From assembly GCA_002345205.1 (NCBI GenBank), contig DDVI01000017.1, forward strand, positions 6,532 to 70,531: a stretch of 64,000 nucleotides of DNA. Direction: 5' to 3'. This DNA comes from Bdellovibrionaceae bacterium UBA2316 (GTDB lineage: Bacteria; Bdellovibrionota; Bdellovibrionia; Bdellovibrionales; Bdellovibrionaceae). A model generated the notes under the pieces. That model did not search any database. It was not told where the DNA came from and worked only from the letters and a program-made list of their open reading frames with translations. The position numbers were made by a program, and so were the translations under genes. Position 1 is the first letter of the stretch, and the number at the start of each line of letters is the position of its first letter. Of this stretch, positions 18,863 to 27,943 are shown one piece after another.

Positions 18863-20152
18863 ATGGCAGTGGATCCCGCAAAAGAGCGCAATCGCTACAA
18901 TAGTAAGTTAACTGATATACAAAACGATTATCAGGAAAAAAAACGCAAGCTAGTTGAGTCGAAAGAAAAAGAAATCGACGAGCTTTCTGGTTATTACGAT
19001 CGAAAGAAAGACTCAATTGTAGAAAATCAAGCGGCCGTTATTAATCACATCGAAAAATCGCAGCAGAAAACAATGGAGCATGCGCAGGAACAGCGCAAAA
19101 AAGTTGTAAGTAAAAGTCAAAACGAGCTTAAAGAGTTAGAAACTACCTATAGTAAAAAAACAAGTGATGCGTTAAAAAATCGAAATGAAAAATTTGAAGC
19201 TGCGAACCATTCCTATAAGGAAAAATTAGAAGAGCAGGAATCTAAGCAGGAAGAACGTCTTCAACGAACGAAAGCCCGATCAAATGAAGAGTATCAGAAA
19301 ATGGCTCAAAAATATAAAGATCAGGTGAAGAAGACTCAGAATCGCCAGGAATCAAATCTGAATCAAATTCGTGCGAATAACGAAGAGGTCATTAAGGGCG
19401 AACGCTATCGTGGACAAGAAGCCGAAAAAGAACTACGCGAAGACATCTCTAAACGCTATGAACGTGTCGATAGACTTGGTGAACAAAAAATCACTGAGAA
19501 AAAAACATCGATTGAAACTAAAGAGAAGAAACTGGATTCCGAACATCAGAAAAACTTAGCCAATCAGAAATCAACCTATGAAAATCGAGAAAAGCGTTTG
19601 CAGACAGAATACAATCAACGCTTCATGGATAAAAAGCAAGCCAACCAAGACAGTATGCGCAGTCAACAACGCGGCTTTGATTCCATTTATCAAAAAAATG
19701 AAACGAATAATAAAGTTTCATTGCAGATCCAAGCACGCAATTACGCAAAGGCACTAGCGCAGCAGCATCGCGATTTTATGACTCAATCGTCGAAATACTC
19801 TGGAAAGGAAGACGATCCGTTTTATAAAGTGCAAGATCGCGGAAGTGAATTATCTGAAGATAGACACTTTTACGTTTTAAAAGCCTATGTTCCGGAACAT
19901 GAAAAAGAAAATGTCCAAGTGGTCATCCAAAAAGATCGCGCGTCGGTGGCTACGCAGAGACAGTTTAATGAAAAGTTATCCGATGAAAATGGTAAGAAAA
20001 TCGAAACCAATTCCGCGCAGACCTTGCGCGAAGAGTTTGCTTTTGAATCACCAATCATCACGGAAGGTATCGCACGGGAACGCAGTGGCGATTATATTTT
20101 TGTAACCATTCCTAAGCTTCAATCCTTTAAAAACTGGAATATAAAAGGCTAA
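18863..20152 (+). CDS. Long coiled-coil protein with HSP20-like C-terminal domain
   Basis: 429 residues. Residues about 5-310 are almost pure charged coiled coil (Glu/Lys/Gln heptads). The last 95 or so residues resemble an alpha-crystallin/HSP20 fold: YVPEHEKENVQVVIQKDRAS, then a basic-residue loop and a FVTIP strand. A small-heat-shock domain on a coiled-coil stalk is unusual. It may be a scaffold or chaperone. No signal peptide, so cytoplasmic. Confidence 0.65.
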   Translation: MAVDPAKERNRYNSKLTDIQNDYQEKKRKLVESKEKEIDELSGYYDRKKDSIVENQAAVINHIEKSQQKTMEHAQEQRKKVVSKSQNELKELETTYSKKTSDALKNRNEKFEAANHSYKEKLEEQESKQEERLQRTKARSNEEYQKMAQKYKDQVKKTQNRQESNLNQIRANNEEVIKGERYRGQEAEKELREDISKRYERVDRLGEQKITEKKTSIETKEKKLDSEHQKNLANQKSTYENREKRLQTEYNQRFMDKKQANQDSMRSQQRGFDSIYQKNETNNKVSLQIQARNYAKALAQQHRDFMTQSSKYSGKEDDPFYKVQDRGSELSEDRHFYVLKAYVPEHEKENVQVVIQKDRASVATQRQFNEKLSDENGKKIETNSAQTLREEFAFESPIITEGIARERSGDYIFVTIPKLQSFKNWNIKG

Positions 20153-20208
20153 ATAGGCGGCTGTCTCAAAACAAGACAGGTGTGTGATTTGCATTTTTAC
20201 CTAGAAGA

Positions 20209-22575
20209 ATGATTCGATTCTTCTGGAATGTATGTATATTCATTTTAATCGCTCTGTCTGCCACGTCTGTGTACGCAGTAAAGACAATTATTGGCGAGCA
20301 GATTCAGATAGATGGCCAAATGTTTGAAATCGAAAAACCAATTGCCAGTGGAGGCTTTGGGCACGTTTATGTCGTACGCTCATTGAGAGACACTGACATC
20401 AAATATGCTTTAAAAATTTTCTCCCATTCTCGCGAACGGAAAGCATTTAACCCTCAACAAATGCGGGCCGGTAGAAACAAAGCCTACCAGAAGATAATTC
20501 AGATTGATCGTGAAGGTAAACAGCTTAAATTTGCGCCACGTTTTGTGAAGGTAAATATAGATCCGTCTTTTAAATTAAGTGAAGCCGAGGCCGCTGCGTT
20601 AGCAGGGCATCCATCAAAAGATTTAGTGATTGTCATGCCGCTTGCAAAATCAGATTTGCAAGATTTAGTTGTCGTGTCCAGTCACTCAGTACCCGAGCGA
20701 ATCAATTTAGCGATGAAAGTCATTGATGACGTGATGCCAGAACTAGCATTACTGGCCAATAATGATTTGGTTCATAACGATATCAAACTTGAAAATATTT
20801 TAGTTACCCAAGATGGCCGGCTTGGCCTTGCGGATTTTGACACCATCGTCAGGGCCGGCGCGACGATGCCTTTTAATACGCCGTATTTCTTGGCACCGGA
20901 ACGACAAGGGAGAAATGTGTCCGCCCCAGTTTATCCCATTTCTGACATCTATAGTTTAGGAATTGTAGCTGGATTGATAGTCGCCCCCAGAGATGAGAAT
21001 CATCAAACCACTGTCGACGTCCGAGATAGCGAAGTTTTTAGTGCCTATTTAGATCAGCTTGAAATCGAGATCAGTTTAAAATACCCAGCGCTTAAGGAAT
21101 CGTTTGCCCGGGTAAAACAGTTTTTAGATGCTAGCTTGGACGTTGTACCAGCGACACGCCTTGAAAAATTATCTCAGTTTACGTCACTGTTCACCACGGG
21201 CCGAATGAAAGAGCGACGTGGTAATGACCGTCATTCTCAGGATATCGATTTGCTGAGAAAGGCCTTAAGTAACTTGGATCATGCGGCGATGACTCCGAAA
21301 TATTTAGCCGATATCAAACGAAATATGCCTGACATTCAGCAGTTACTAACTGAACTAGCGAAAGAGAATTCTTTATATATCGAAGCATTTTTGCTAGCGG
21401 CAAGGTTAGATATTGAGCTGCCGAACGGCAAAAATAATTTTTACTCAAAATTAAGATCCGCGCCGTTTCGTGAAATTCGACAAATTGACAATCTTAAAGC
21501 TTTTCTAAACCATTTAAGTCTAAACGGTACACGCGAACTAGATGCCGAGCTGCTGAAAATTTTACTTCAAAGATTTATATTACCTAAAGGAGCAAGTTTA
21601 GCTGGCCATGAAGATATCATTCGAATGATATCTTTAAAACCAGAAGTTGCGATGGCTTTTTCTGATGTGTTACTGCCACGTTTAGGAAATGACCCAGCAT
21701 CGGAAACTAACATCAAGATGGCGCAATTGTTTGTGAATTCAGATGTTGTCCCGAACGAAGTCACAAGAGTCTGGTTAGAAACGGTTATTTCGCAAGGCAC
21801 AACAAGTTCAGTTTCCGCGTTGACCTATGAAGCCATTAAAAAAATAAAATGGATTGCGCCTGCTCTAGTTGAATCTTTTTTATTTAGTGTTTCGGACCAG
21901 CCTACGGTTCTGTATCAAAAATTAAGATTGCTGAGTGCTCTCTTGCTTGAATCTATAACTAAGGTTAATTTCACGGACCCTCGATTCTCTGCATTTTTGA
22001 ACTCAACGCATGCTCATGTCCGTTGGGAAACGGCGAATCTGATGCTAGAAAACGGGTTCAAAAATGAGATAGTTCAGGACGTTTTTATAAAAGACGGTAT
22101 TGCTAACAATAAAACGTCCGCTACCGGTGGACAAATACAATTAGATTCAAATAAACAACTTCAAATTTTGAACACGCTGTTAACCGACCCTCGAAAGGAA
22201 AATGTGGCCGCCGATATGCTGTTCAGGCAACGAGCAGTGGATGCAGAGGTCGCCAGTCTATTGGGACGCAATTTAAATTTGGGTTCCCCAGAGCGCCGTA
22301 TGCTTGTCAGTTTCCTACTCCTAAAAAACGAAAGTATTTCAATAGCATTAAAGCAGCAGGCATTGGTCGCTGCCGCAGATATACTTGGAGCTCCGGGGAT
22401 TTCTTCGAAAACTATCTTAGATCAAATTCGTAAAAGCGCTAATAAAACAACGTGGTCGCCAAGCTTTCAAAGGATATTGGATCTGCGCAAGGCTCAAAAT
22501 GCCATTGAGCCGGACGGTATTTACTCCGGACCCTCGACTTTGAATATGAAAAGCTGTCAGTCATTTTATCACTAG
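20209..22575 (+). CDS. Exported Ser/Thr protein kinase-like protein with helical repeat tail
   Basis: 788 residues. The N-terminus is a Sec signal peptide (1-23, ending SVYA) with no later membrane helix. A Hanks-type kinase domain follows: Gly loop ASGGFGHVYV (46-55), Lys69 in ALKIF, catalytic loop H189-N190-D191-I192-K193 with N196, and D209-F210-D211 in place of DFG, then an APER-like segment. Residues about 330-780 are helical, HEAT-like. A kinase domain outside the cytoplasm would lack ATP, so it may be an exported effector, or the N-terminus may be a membrane anchor. It ends 13 bases before the left end of the integrated element. Confidence 0.75.
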   Translation: MIRFFWNVCIFILIALSATSVYAVKTIIGEQIQIDGQMFEIEKPIASGGFGHVYVVRSLRDTDIKYALKIFSHSRERKAFNPQQMRAGRNKAYQKIIQIDREGKQLKFAPRFVKVNIDPSFKLSEAEAAALAGHPSKDLVIVMPLAKSDLQDLVVVSSHSVPERINLAMKVIDDVMPELALLANNDLVHNDIKLENILVTQDGRLGLADFDTIVRAGATMPFNTPYFLAPERQGRNVSAPVYPISDIYSLGIVAGLIVAPRDENHQTTVDVRDSEVFSAYLDQLEIEISLKYPALKESFARVKQFLDASLDVVPATRLEKLSQFTSLFTTGRMKERRGNDRHSQDIDLLRKALSNLDHAAMTPKYLADIKRNMPDIQQLLTELAKENSLYIEAFLLAARLDIELPNGKNNFYSKLRSAPFREIRQIDNLKAFLNHLSLNGTRELDAELLKILLQRFILPKGASLAGHEDIIRMISLKPEVAMAFSDVLLPRLGNDPASETNIKMAQLFVNSDVVPNEVTRVWLETVISQGTTSSVSALTYEAIKKIKWIAPALVESFLFSVSDQPTVLYQKLRLLSALLLESITKVNFTDPRFSAFLNSTHAHVRWETANLMLENGFKNEIVQDVFIKDGIANNKTSATGGQIQLDSNKQLQILNTLLTDPRKENVAADMLFRQRAVDAEVASLLGRNLNLGSPERRMLVSFLLLKNESISIALKQQALVAAADILGAPGISSKTILDQIRKSANKTTWSPSFQRILDLRKAQNAIEPDGIYSGPSTLNMKSCQSFYH

Positions 22576-22588
22576 GTAAATATTTGAA

Positions 22589-22595
22589 ATGGTGA
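22589..22595 (+). other. Candidate attL core
   Basis: ATGGTGA, repeated in the same orientation at 63974-63980. It lies between the kinase stop codon (22575) and the first element gene. The reading frame of that gene is closed by a TGA at 22585-22587 and opens exactly here. Confidence 0.6.
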
Positions 22596-22602
22596 ACCAC
22601 GC

Positions 22603-23115
22603 TTGCCAATAAACGAATTATTGCAAGCTATTGATTTCACCGAATTTATCGTCAAAATCAGCAAACGAATTTCTGCTGAAGACAAGCAAAATGTAGCCGA
22701 AATGTACTCTAAAGGCATGTCCCTTCGCGACATCTCAAAACAGCTTGGAATGTCGAAAAACGGAGTTCGCTCAAGTATTTTAAGAGCTGGGCAAAAGCTT
22801 CGTGAACCCACTCCTAAAGCCACCCGCATGCGGTCACTCAAGTCAGGTAAGCAGGCCGCTCTACCGTACTATGGATTCTGCTACTTTGAAGGGAAGATCG
22901 TCAAAGACCCAAGAGAGTTTCCAACTCTTCAAAGAATTCATCACCTCTGGAGCCAGGGGCGTACTATTCATCAAATTAATCTCGAACTGAATCGAGCCAA
23001 GCTTCCGTCACGCACGGGCAAAGTTTGGAGCTGGGCCGCCATTCAAAACATCGTCGCTCGGTTTGAAAACAAACAAGTCATTCTCACTAAAGGGGGAAAA
23101 TATGAATTTAGATAA
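22603..23115 (+). CDS. C-terminal fragment of the serine integrase, separated by integration
   Basis: 170 residues from a TTG without a ribosome site; the frame is open from 22588. There is no resolvase catalytic domain. Residues about 25-65 form a helix-turn-helix (MSLRDISKQLGMSKNGVRSS). Residues about 85-150 resemble the DNA-binding Recombinase domain of large serine recombinases (YYGFCYFEGKIV, then IHQINLELNRAKLP, then WSWAAIQNIV). In the excised circle this frame joins in phase to the recombinase at 62278-63996. I read it as the tail of that gene. It might still be made as a separate DNA-binding protein from upstream read-through. Confidence 0.7.
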   Translation: MPINELLQAIDFTEFIVKISKRISAEDKQNVAEMYSKGMSLRDISKQLGMSKNGVRSSILRAGQKLREPTPKATRMRSLKSGKQAALPYYGFCYFEGKIVKDPREFPTLQRIHHLWSQGRTIHQINLELNRAKLPSRTGKVWSWAAIQNIVARFENKQVILTKGGKYEFR

Positions 23116-23323
23116 GCTGATTGCTATTGCCGCTGGAGTCGTCCTCGCGCTTTCAATAACGATGAACCTCGATAAGGTTCAAACGCTGATCTGGCGAGCT
23201 CAAGCCAAGCTCATCTATGAATCAAGAACAGAAACTTGGGGAAGCCCACGGTTTTTCCCGCGTGAATCTGATAGGCAGAACATAAAAGTTAAAGTGCAAA
23301 AAGCAAAACAAAGTCAGTTGTAA
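23102..23323 (+). CDS. Small membrane protein
   Basis: 73 residues with one N-terminal hydrophobic helix (about 5-22) and a basic C-terminus. AAAGGGGG precedes the ATG. Overlaps the end of the integrase fragment by 14 bases. Function unknown. Confidence 0.55.
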   Translation: MNLDKLIAIAAGVVLALSITMNLDKVQTLIWRAQAKLIYESRTETWGSPRFFPRESDRQNIKVKVQKAKQSQL

Positions 23324-23554
23324 TTTCAGACTTCACATCTCCCTTTGGCTCGCCGCTCTTACGAAGTTCGACCTTTTCTCGCATCTCCGCACGGGCATCG
23401 CGCCAGCCCCTTTGGGAGCTGTCACGAGCCCTGCCGCATTCGCGTGTCGATGCGCGGTCGATCCTCTTCAGAGCTGGTTTGCCTTCTCGGAGCCCACTCC
23501 TTCTGCGAAGGGCTCCTCAAACAAGAGGCAAAGCCCAATCAAAGGGAGATAAAT
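23324..23554 (+). other. G/C-rich untranslated leader
   Basis: 231 bases, clearly richer in G and C than the neighbours, without a convincing gene. Contains a hairpin GGAGCCC...GGGCTCC (23489-23495 with 23510-23516) and several smaller repeats of CCCTTTGGG type. It is probably a promoter/leader for the zinc-ribbon gene. Confidence 0.45.
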
Positions 23555-23998
23555 ATGAACACTGAACTTAAAGAAAAACTGACTCAACTTGCTTTCCATC
23601 GCTCACTTCCATTTTGCTACAACTGTTACCACGAATGTCCATCTGGTCGCTGTGAATCTTGCGGCTCCGATGATCTCATGCGCTCTTTAGATGGCGTTGG
23701 CTGCGAGTACGGTACAGATTGGATAATCAAGCATATTCTTGAAACAGATCTAACATCTGTCGATCTTGAAGAGTCTTTCGAGGACATGATTCGCGAATGC
23801 TATCCAGAAACAACAAAGGTTGGCTGGATGGAGTTCGACACAGTTACACTCATGAAAGAAAATGATCCGATAAGTTGGAGTTGTGCTCTTTCAGATTATG
23901 AATCTAACGAAGAGTCTGAGGGACTGATTGTTTCATTTGATGGCGGCTCGACGTACTTCCGAACGGAGGATGTCGAAGAGCTCTGCGCAAATCTATAA
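23555..23998 (+). CDS. Acidic protein with N-terminal zinc ribbon
   Basis: 147 residues from the ATG at 23555, which has AAAGGGAG in front. Two CxxC-type pairs near the N-terminus (CYNCYHEC and CESCGS) should bind zinc; the remainder is strongly acidic, without known domain. Acidic early genes of mobile elements are sometimes anti-restriction or DNA-mimic proteins, but that is only a guess here. Confidence 0.6.
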   Translation: MNTELKEKLTQLAFHRSLPFCYNCYHECPSGRCESCGSDDLMRSLDGVGCEYGTDWIIKHILETDLTSVDLEESFEDMIRECYPETTKVGWMEFDTVTLMKENDPISWSCALSDYESNEESEGLIVSFDGGSTYFRTEDVEELCANL

Positions 23999-24010
23999 GA
24001 TAGCGCGCCT

Positions 24011-24928
24011 CTATCGTCCCCAGCGTCGCTGAATCTGTAAAGCGACGCCTCTTCCTAGGCTCGTGTTGACGGGAGAGCCGAACAGAGTCTGATCTGAATA
24101 ACTAAAAGTCCCAGACCATTCATCACTCGCCATGTAGCTTGCGCTTAAGACACCCGTGGCATATCGCTCGATGGAACCATCGTTACTTGTGCCAGAGTTT
24201 GAATTGGTCTTCACAGCGTCTTCGTAAGTCCAAGTGATGCTTGATCCGAATCGGTAGTCTTTCACGTTATACCCAAGCCCGATTCCAAGATTGCCGCCGT
24301 AGCCTGGTTCTAACTTTCCGCTGAATTGTGAGTTGGAAACTTCTTTTCCAAATGAGCGATGAAATTCAAGCGAAGTAAATGAATCAAACCGCGCCCAAGT
24401 TTTTGTGAGGAGTGTTCCCATGCCCAACGCCCAGAAACCATTACCTCTTGAGTCAAGTCCGCCCACATCCGAGTCTGCTTTAGATTTTCCAGTCGGAAGA
24501 GTTAATTGCAAAAATCCAATTCCTTTCGGGCGAAACTGATTGTAGTCCCAATCTGGCAGATATTCGTAGCCAAGTGAAGTCGAAACATCTCCAAGGCCCG
24601 AGTAGTTTAAAGAGTCTCGGCTTCTTTGGATGACCGGAATCGAAAGGCCCGCTTGAAAGCGATCCCAAAAAATATGTGCGCCTTCGATTTTAAAAGTTTG
24701 AACTTGTTGGTGCGTATCCCATTTTCTCCAAATTCCTTGAGAGTCCACGTTGTCGATCACAACTTCGTTTGTTGAATACGAAGTCGTCAGTTGAGCTTTA
24801 TCATCGCCTGCAATGATGGAAGGAGCTGCAAATCCGCCGCCACAGCAAGCTGCCGCACGCGCTTTTGTTCCGATAAAAACCGAAGCCCCAAGAAGACTAA
24901 AACACAAGATTAATATGTGTTTCATCAA
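24011..24928 (-). CDS. Outer-membrane beta-barrel protein
   Basis: 305 residues: signal peptide (to about ARAA), a CCGGG motif at the mature N-terminus, then alternating amphipathic strands ending in a basic tail. Many strands end in aromatic residues, as in porin-like barrels. It is the last gene of a minus-strand operon with the YtkA-like lipoprotein and the redoxin, and overlaps the former by about 30 bases. Likely part of the copper/redox module; the Cys pair could bind metal (inference). Confidence 0.65.
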   Translation of the reverse strand: MMKHILILCFSLLGASVFIGTKARAAACCGGGFAAPSIIAGDDKAQLTTSYSTNEVVIDNVDSQGIWRKWDTHQQVQTFKIEGAHIFWDRFQAGLSIPVIQRSRDSLNYSGLGDVSTSLGYEYLPDWDYNQFRPKGIGFLQLTLPTGKSKADSDVGGLDSRGNGFWALGMGTLLTKTWARFDSFTSLEFHRSFGKEVSNSQFSGKLEPGYGGNLGIGLGYNVKDYRFGSSITWTYEDAVKTNSNSGTSNDGSIERYATGVLSASYMASDEWSGTFSYSDQTLFGSPVNTSLGRGVALQIQRRWGR

Positions 24929-25361
24929 TGACCTCTGTTCCGTTTTTCACTTGAAATCGAATTTCCCAATCACCTGGCATAATGAAGAACACATTCGAGG
25001 CCCGGTAGGTACCTTCATCGACTCTTGCAGTTTGTGTCGGTATCGATCCGTGCCCCATACTCGGCATCCAAAGAACAACTTGCGGAGTTGTTGTTAAATC
25101 AACTTCAATCGGAGTTTGGTCTAATGAATTTAAGCGATAGGTTTTGAAAACAAGACTTCCCATCTCAGTTGAAGTGGGCTTTTTCTCCCAATGCCAGGCT
25201 AGACAAAGTTGTGAATTTGAAAATGTAGCTTGGCAGTCAGCTTTAGATTCTTGCGCGTTTGTTCCTTCACTACCTGAATCGGAACCCTTAACGTATTTGG
25301 GTTCAGCGCATCCAGCTAGGATAGCTAGCAGCAAAATCGAAAATAACTTTCTACCAAACAT
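24897..25361 (-). CDS. YtkA/FixH-like lipoprotein, probably copper-binding
   Basis: 154 residues with a lipobox (LAGC). The C-terminal Ig-like domain has LWMPSMGHGS and VFFIMPGDWEIRF, the YtkA-family pattern rich in Met and His. A second copy of the same domain is encoded at 29980-30453. Probably a periplasm-facing copper or redox partner protein. Overlaps genes on both sides, so one operon. Confidence 0.7.
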   Translation of the reverse strand: MFGRKLFSILLLAILAGCAEPKYVKGSDSGSEGTNAQESKADCQATFSNSQLCLAWHWEKKPTSTEMGSLVFKTYRLNSLDQTPIEVDLTTTPQVVLWMPSMGHGSIPTQTARVDEGTYRASNVFFIMPGDWEIRFQVKNGTEVIDETHINLVF

Positions 25362-25914
25362 TTTTCTCTCCTCTTGAAATCGCGCATCCTAGTGTGCGGC
25401 CCTCTGGAGTACGAACTGATTTTCCTGCGTGCAGATCTTCTAGAGCTTCTCTTAGAAATTTTTTGTCGGCCTTTGCGCAGTCTTTGCTGTTTGAAACGCC
25501 ACCTTGATAAAGAACTTCGCCGTTTGATCCAAAAATATAAGCATGGGGTGTTTTAAAAGCTTTCAAGTCATCTGCTAGTTTTGCTTTTTCATCTTCGATT
25601 ACTGGAAATGGAAAAGCGGCTTTTTCAAAATAGGGCTTAGAGATATCTTTTCCTTCGTCCACATTGGAATGGACGGCGACAAAATTAAATTCCTTATAGG
25701 CATTCGCAAGGTCTCGAAGTTCGGTGTTGTGGCTGTTTGAGCATGGGCATCTGGCCGAAAGAAAAACGACAACTAATCCCTTTTTGTCGTTTGCATCGAC
25801 GTGGACCTTTGCTTCTGTTAGAAGATCTTTGCCTTCGATGGATTTCGTTTGCGGCGCAGCAGAAGCCGCAAGAGAAAGGAATAATCCTAAAATAATAAAG
25901 AGTGTGTTTTTCAT
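25351..25914 (-). CDS. Exported thioredoxin-fold redoxin
   Basis: 187 residues from the ATG at 25914. A signal peptide (ending ASAA) is followed by an AhpC/TSA-like thioredoxin fold with LSARCPCSNSH as the redox-active CPC motif and a TPHAYIF cis-Pro segment. It likely acts as a periplasmic thiol oxidoreductase. First gene of its operon; the divergent promoter region holds the operator at 25951-25967. Confidence 0.75.
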   Translation of the reverse strand: MKNTLFIILGLFLSLAASAAPQTKSIEGKDLLTEAKVHVDANDKKGLVVVFLSARCPCSNSHNTELRDLANAYKEFNFVAVHSNVDEGKDISKPYFEKAAFPFPVIEDEKAKLADDLKAFKTPHAYIFGSNGEVLYQGGVSNSKDCAKADKKFLREALEDLHAGKSVRTPEGRTLGCAISRGEKNVW

Positions 25915-25950
25915 ATCACTCTTCATAGCTGAAAACCCGAACAAGCACAG

Positions 25951-25967
25951 TGCAACAAGATGTTGCA
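25951..25967. promoter_or_regulatory. Operator dyad 1, TGCAACA-AGA-TGTTGCA
   Basis: A perfect 7-base dyad with a 3-base centre, in the divergent promoter between the redoxin operon and the RegB-like kinase gene. Similar sites occur at 31099-31115 and 32451-32465. The half-site resembles the GCGACA-type half-sites of RegA/PrrA boxes. Confidence 0.65.
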
Positions 25968-26051
25968 TAGGACCGCTTTTCAGTGCCAGCACTAGCAATT
26001 TGGGCTATATCGTCTTTCGTGGTAGCCATTCAAAAACTGCAAAACTTTTTT

Positions 26052-27410
26052 ATGACAGTTCGTGATTCGAAGCGCAGCAAAGGCGTCTTTCAATCCGCTA
26101 TCTTTGAAATCGCAAACTTCTTCCGGTTCCCTAAAATCGAAGGTCATACCGAGAACGCAAAATTGAATTGGCTTGTTCGCCTACGATGGGGAGCTATCGC
26201 TCTTTTCTTTTGTATGGCGGGTCCGGGATATATTTTTGGTGCACTCAATCGCACAACGATTGCGATCTTTATCGGAATCATTGGCTTTCTATTTATCTTC
26301 AATCTTTTAACTCATCTTATTTTTGTCGAGAGTAAGACTCCCGTTGGACCACTTTTTATAGGGTTTCAGCTGGCATTTGATTTGGCTGTTCTAACGGCCT
26401 TGCTGTTGATCTCTGGAAGTTTCGGAAACCCTTTTGTTGCTTTGTTTCTGTTGAACGCAGGACTGGGCGGAGTGCTCATTCGAGGGCGAAACTCTTGGCC
26501 GTTTGTTGTTCTTTGCCATGCCTTTCTGATTGCTCTTCAAATTGAATTTGCAACGAACAACACGGAGTTGAGTCCGCAAACATTTTGGATATTCGTTTTT
26601 GTTTCGCACATCTTGGTGTTTTCAGTTTGGTTGGTGATGCGTTCATTGGGAACTTATCTTGAGGGACATTTTGAAAGCCTAAGCCAAGTTCGCATCCAAA
26701 ATGAAAAACAGGATCGACTGCGGGCCATTGGCGCTTTAGCCGCAGGTTTTTCGCATGAATTTGCAAGCCCTTTGAATGCAGCCAAACTTCGTTTGGATCG
26801 GCTTGAGCGAGCTTTTGATAAATTTGAACCGACACAGAATTGGTCGACATCGGCCAAAGAAAATTTATCTGAAGCCAGAGAAAGCATCAAAGCTTGTGAA
26901 TCAGTTATTCATTCGATGAACGCTTCACAACTTGATGTGCGTGATCACAATTTAAAACCTGTTAGCATGAAAGATTTCATTCAAGATGTCACCGATTCGT
27001 GGCGTGAAGAACACCCGAATGCTCGTTTGAAAGTGGATAACCAAATCACAAGTTCGCTTCTGGTATCTCCGATTAACTTGGCTCAAGTAATCCTGAATCT
27101 TCTGGATAATGCTTTTGAAGCGAACCCTAAAGGCGAAGTGAATTTTAGCCTCAAAGAGGTTTCGTCAAATATTGAATTATCGGTCGAAGATGAAGGCCCA
27201 GGGTTCAGTGACCGAGTTCTAGATCGCCAGGGCGAACCGTTCGTGACAACAAAAACGAATGGAACAGGCCTGGGCATTTATGTCAGTGAAATTTTCGTGC
27301 AAAGCCTTAACGGTAATTTGTCGATCATCAACAAGCCGAATTCTTCAGGCGCTATCGTTACGCTGTCTTGGCCCAAGTCCATGCCCGCAGATTCAGGTGG
27401 TGAACGATGA
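26052..27410 (+). CDS. RegB/PrrB-type redox sensor histidine kinase
   Basis: 452 residues from the ATG at 26052 (an in-frame GTG lies at 25983). About six membrane helices; GSFGNPF in the membrane part matches the quinone-binding GGxxNPF motif of RegB. The H-box is AAGFSHEFASPLN, the N-box NLLDNAFEANP, then DEGPGFSD and GTGLGIY. It should sense quinone redox state and phosphorylate the downstream RegA-like protein. Overlaps that gene by 4 bases. Confidence 0.85.
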   Translation: MTVRDSKRSKGVFQSAIFEIANFFRFPKIEGHTENAKLNWLVRLRWGAIALFFCMAGPGYIFGALNRTTIAIFIGIIGFLFIFNLLTHLIFVESKTPVGPLFIGFQLAFDLAVLTALLLISGSFGNPFVALFLLNAGLGGVLIRGRNSWPFVVLCHAFLIALQIEFATNNTELSPQTFWIFVFVSHILVFSVWLVMRSLGTYLEGHFESLSQVRIQNEKQDRLRAIGALAAGFSHEFASPLNAAKLRLDRLERAFDKFEPTQNWSTSAKENLSEARESIKACESVIHSMNASQLDVRDHNLKPVSMKDFIQDVTDSWREEHPNARLKVDNQITSSLLVSPINLAQVILNLLDNAFEANPKGEVNFSLKEVSSNIELSVEDEGPGFSDRVLDRQGEPFVTTKTNGTGLGIYVSEIFVQSLNGNLSIINKPNSSGAIVTLSWPKSMPADSGGER

Positions 27411-27916
27411 AAAAGCATATTCTTATTTTAGAAGATGATGTCAGACTCGCTAAGGGTTTAAAGCGAGATTTCGAAGATCATGACTATGACGTGACGATTG
27501 CGAATCGAATTGCCGATATTCCAAAGGATCAGGCTTTTACTCACGCAGTGATTGACCTTAGACTTTCTGGTGGTGATTTTGGTCTCGACGTCATTGAAGA
27601 TCTCAAAAGTAAAACGTCAGAAATTAGAATCGTTGTGTTGTCGGGCTACGGCAGCATTACAACGGCCGTTGAAGCCGTCAAGCGTGGAGCCGTGGACTAT
27701 CTGACAAAGCCGGCGTCATTTACCGACATCGAGCAGGCTTTGAATGGTAAGCGCGTAAAACCTGATGCGGACTTTAAGCGGCGCTCACTTTCGGAAGTTG
27801 AGCATGAGTACATTGATTTTGTTTTAACTAAAAATGAGGGCAACATCAGCAAAACAGCGAAAGACCTTGGTCTTCACCGCCAAAGCTTGCAGAGAAAGCT
27901 CAAAAAATACACCTAA
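27407..27916 (+). CDS. RegA/PrrA/ActR-type response regulator
   Basis: 169 residues: receiver domain (EDD at 9-11, phospho-acceptor Asp in AVIDLRLSGG, Lys in YLTKPAS) and a Fis-type helix-turn-helix at the C-terminus (NISKTAKDLGLHRQSLQRKL). Size and layout are those of RegA, which controls respiratory genes by redox state. The likely targets are the dyads near 25951, 31099 and 32451. Confidence 0.87.
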   Translation: MKKHILILEDDVRLAKGLKRDFEDHDYDVTIANRIADIPKDQAFTHAVIDLRLSGGDFGLDVIEDLKSKTSEIRIVVLSGYGSITTAVEAVKRGAVDYLTKPASFTDIEQALNGKRVKPDADFKRRSLSEVEHEYIDFVLTKNEGNISKTAKDLGLHRQSLQRKLKKYT

Positions 27917-27943
27917 GCGACATCTCTATAAGGGGGAACGATC

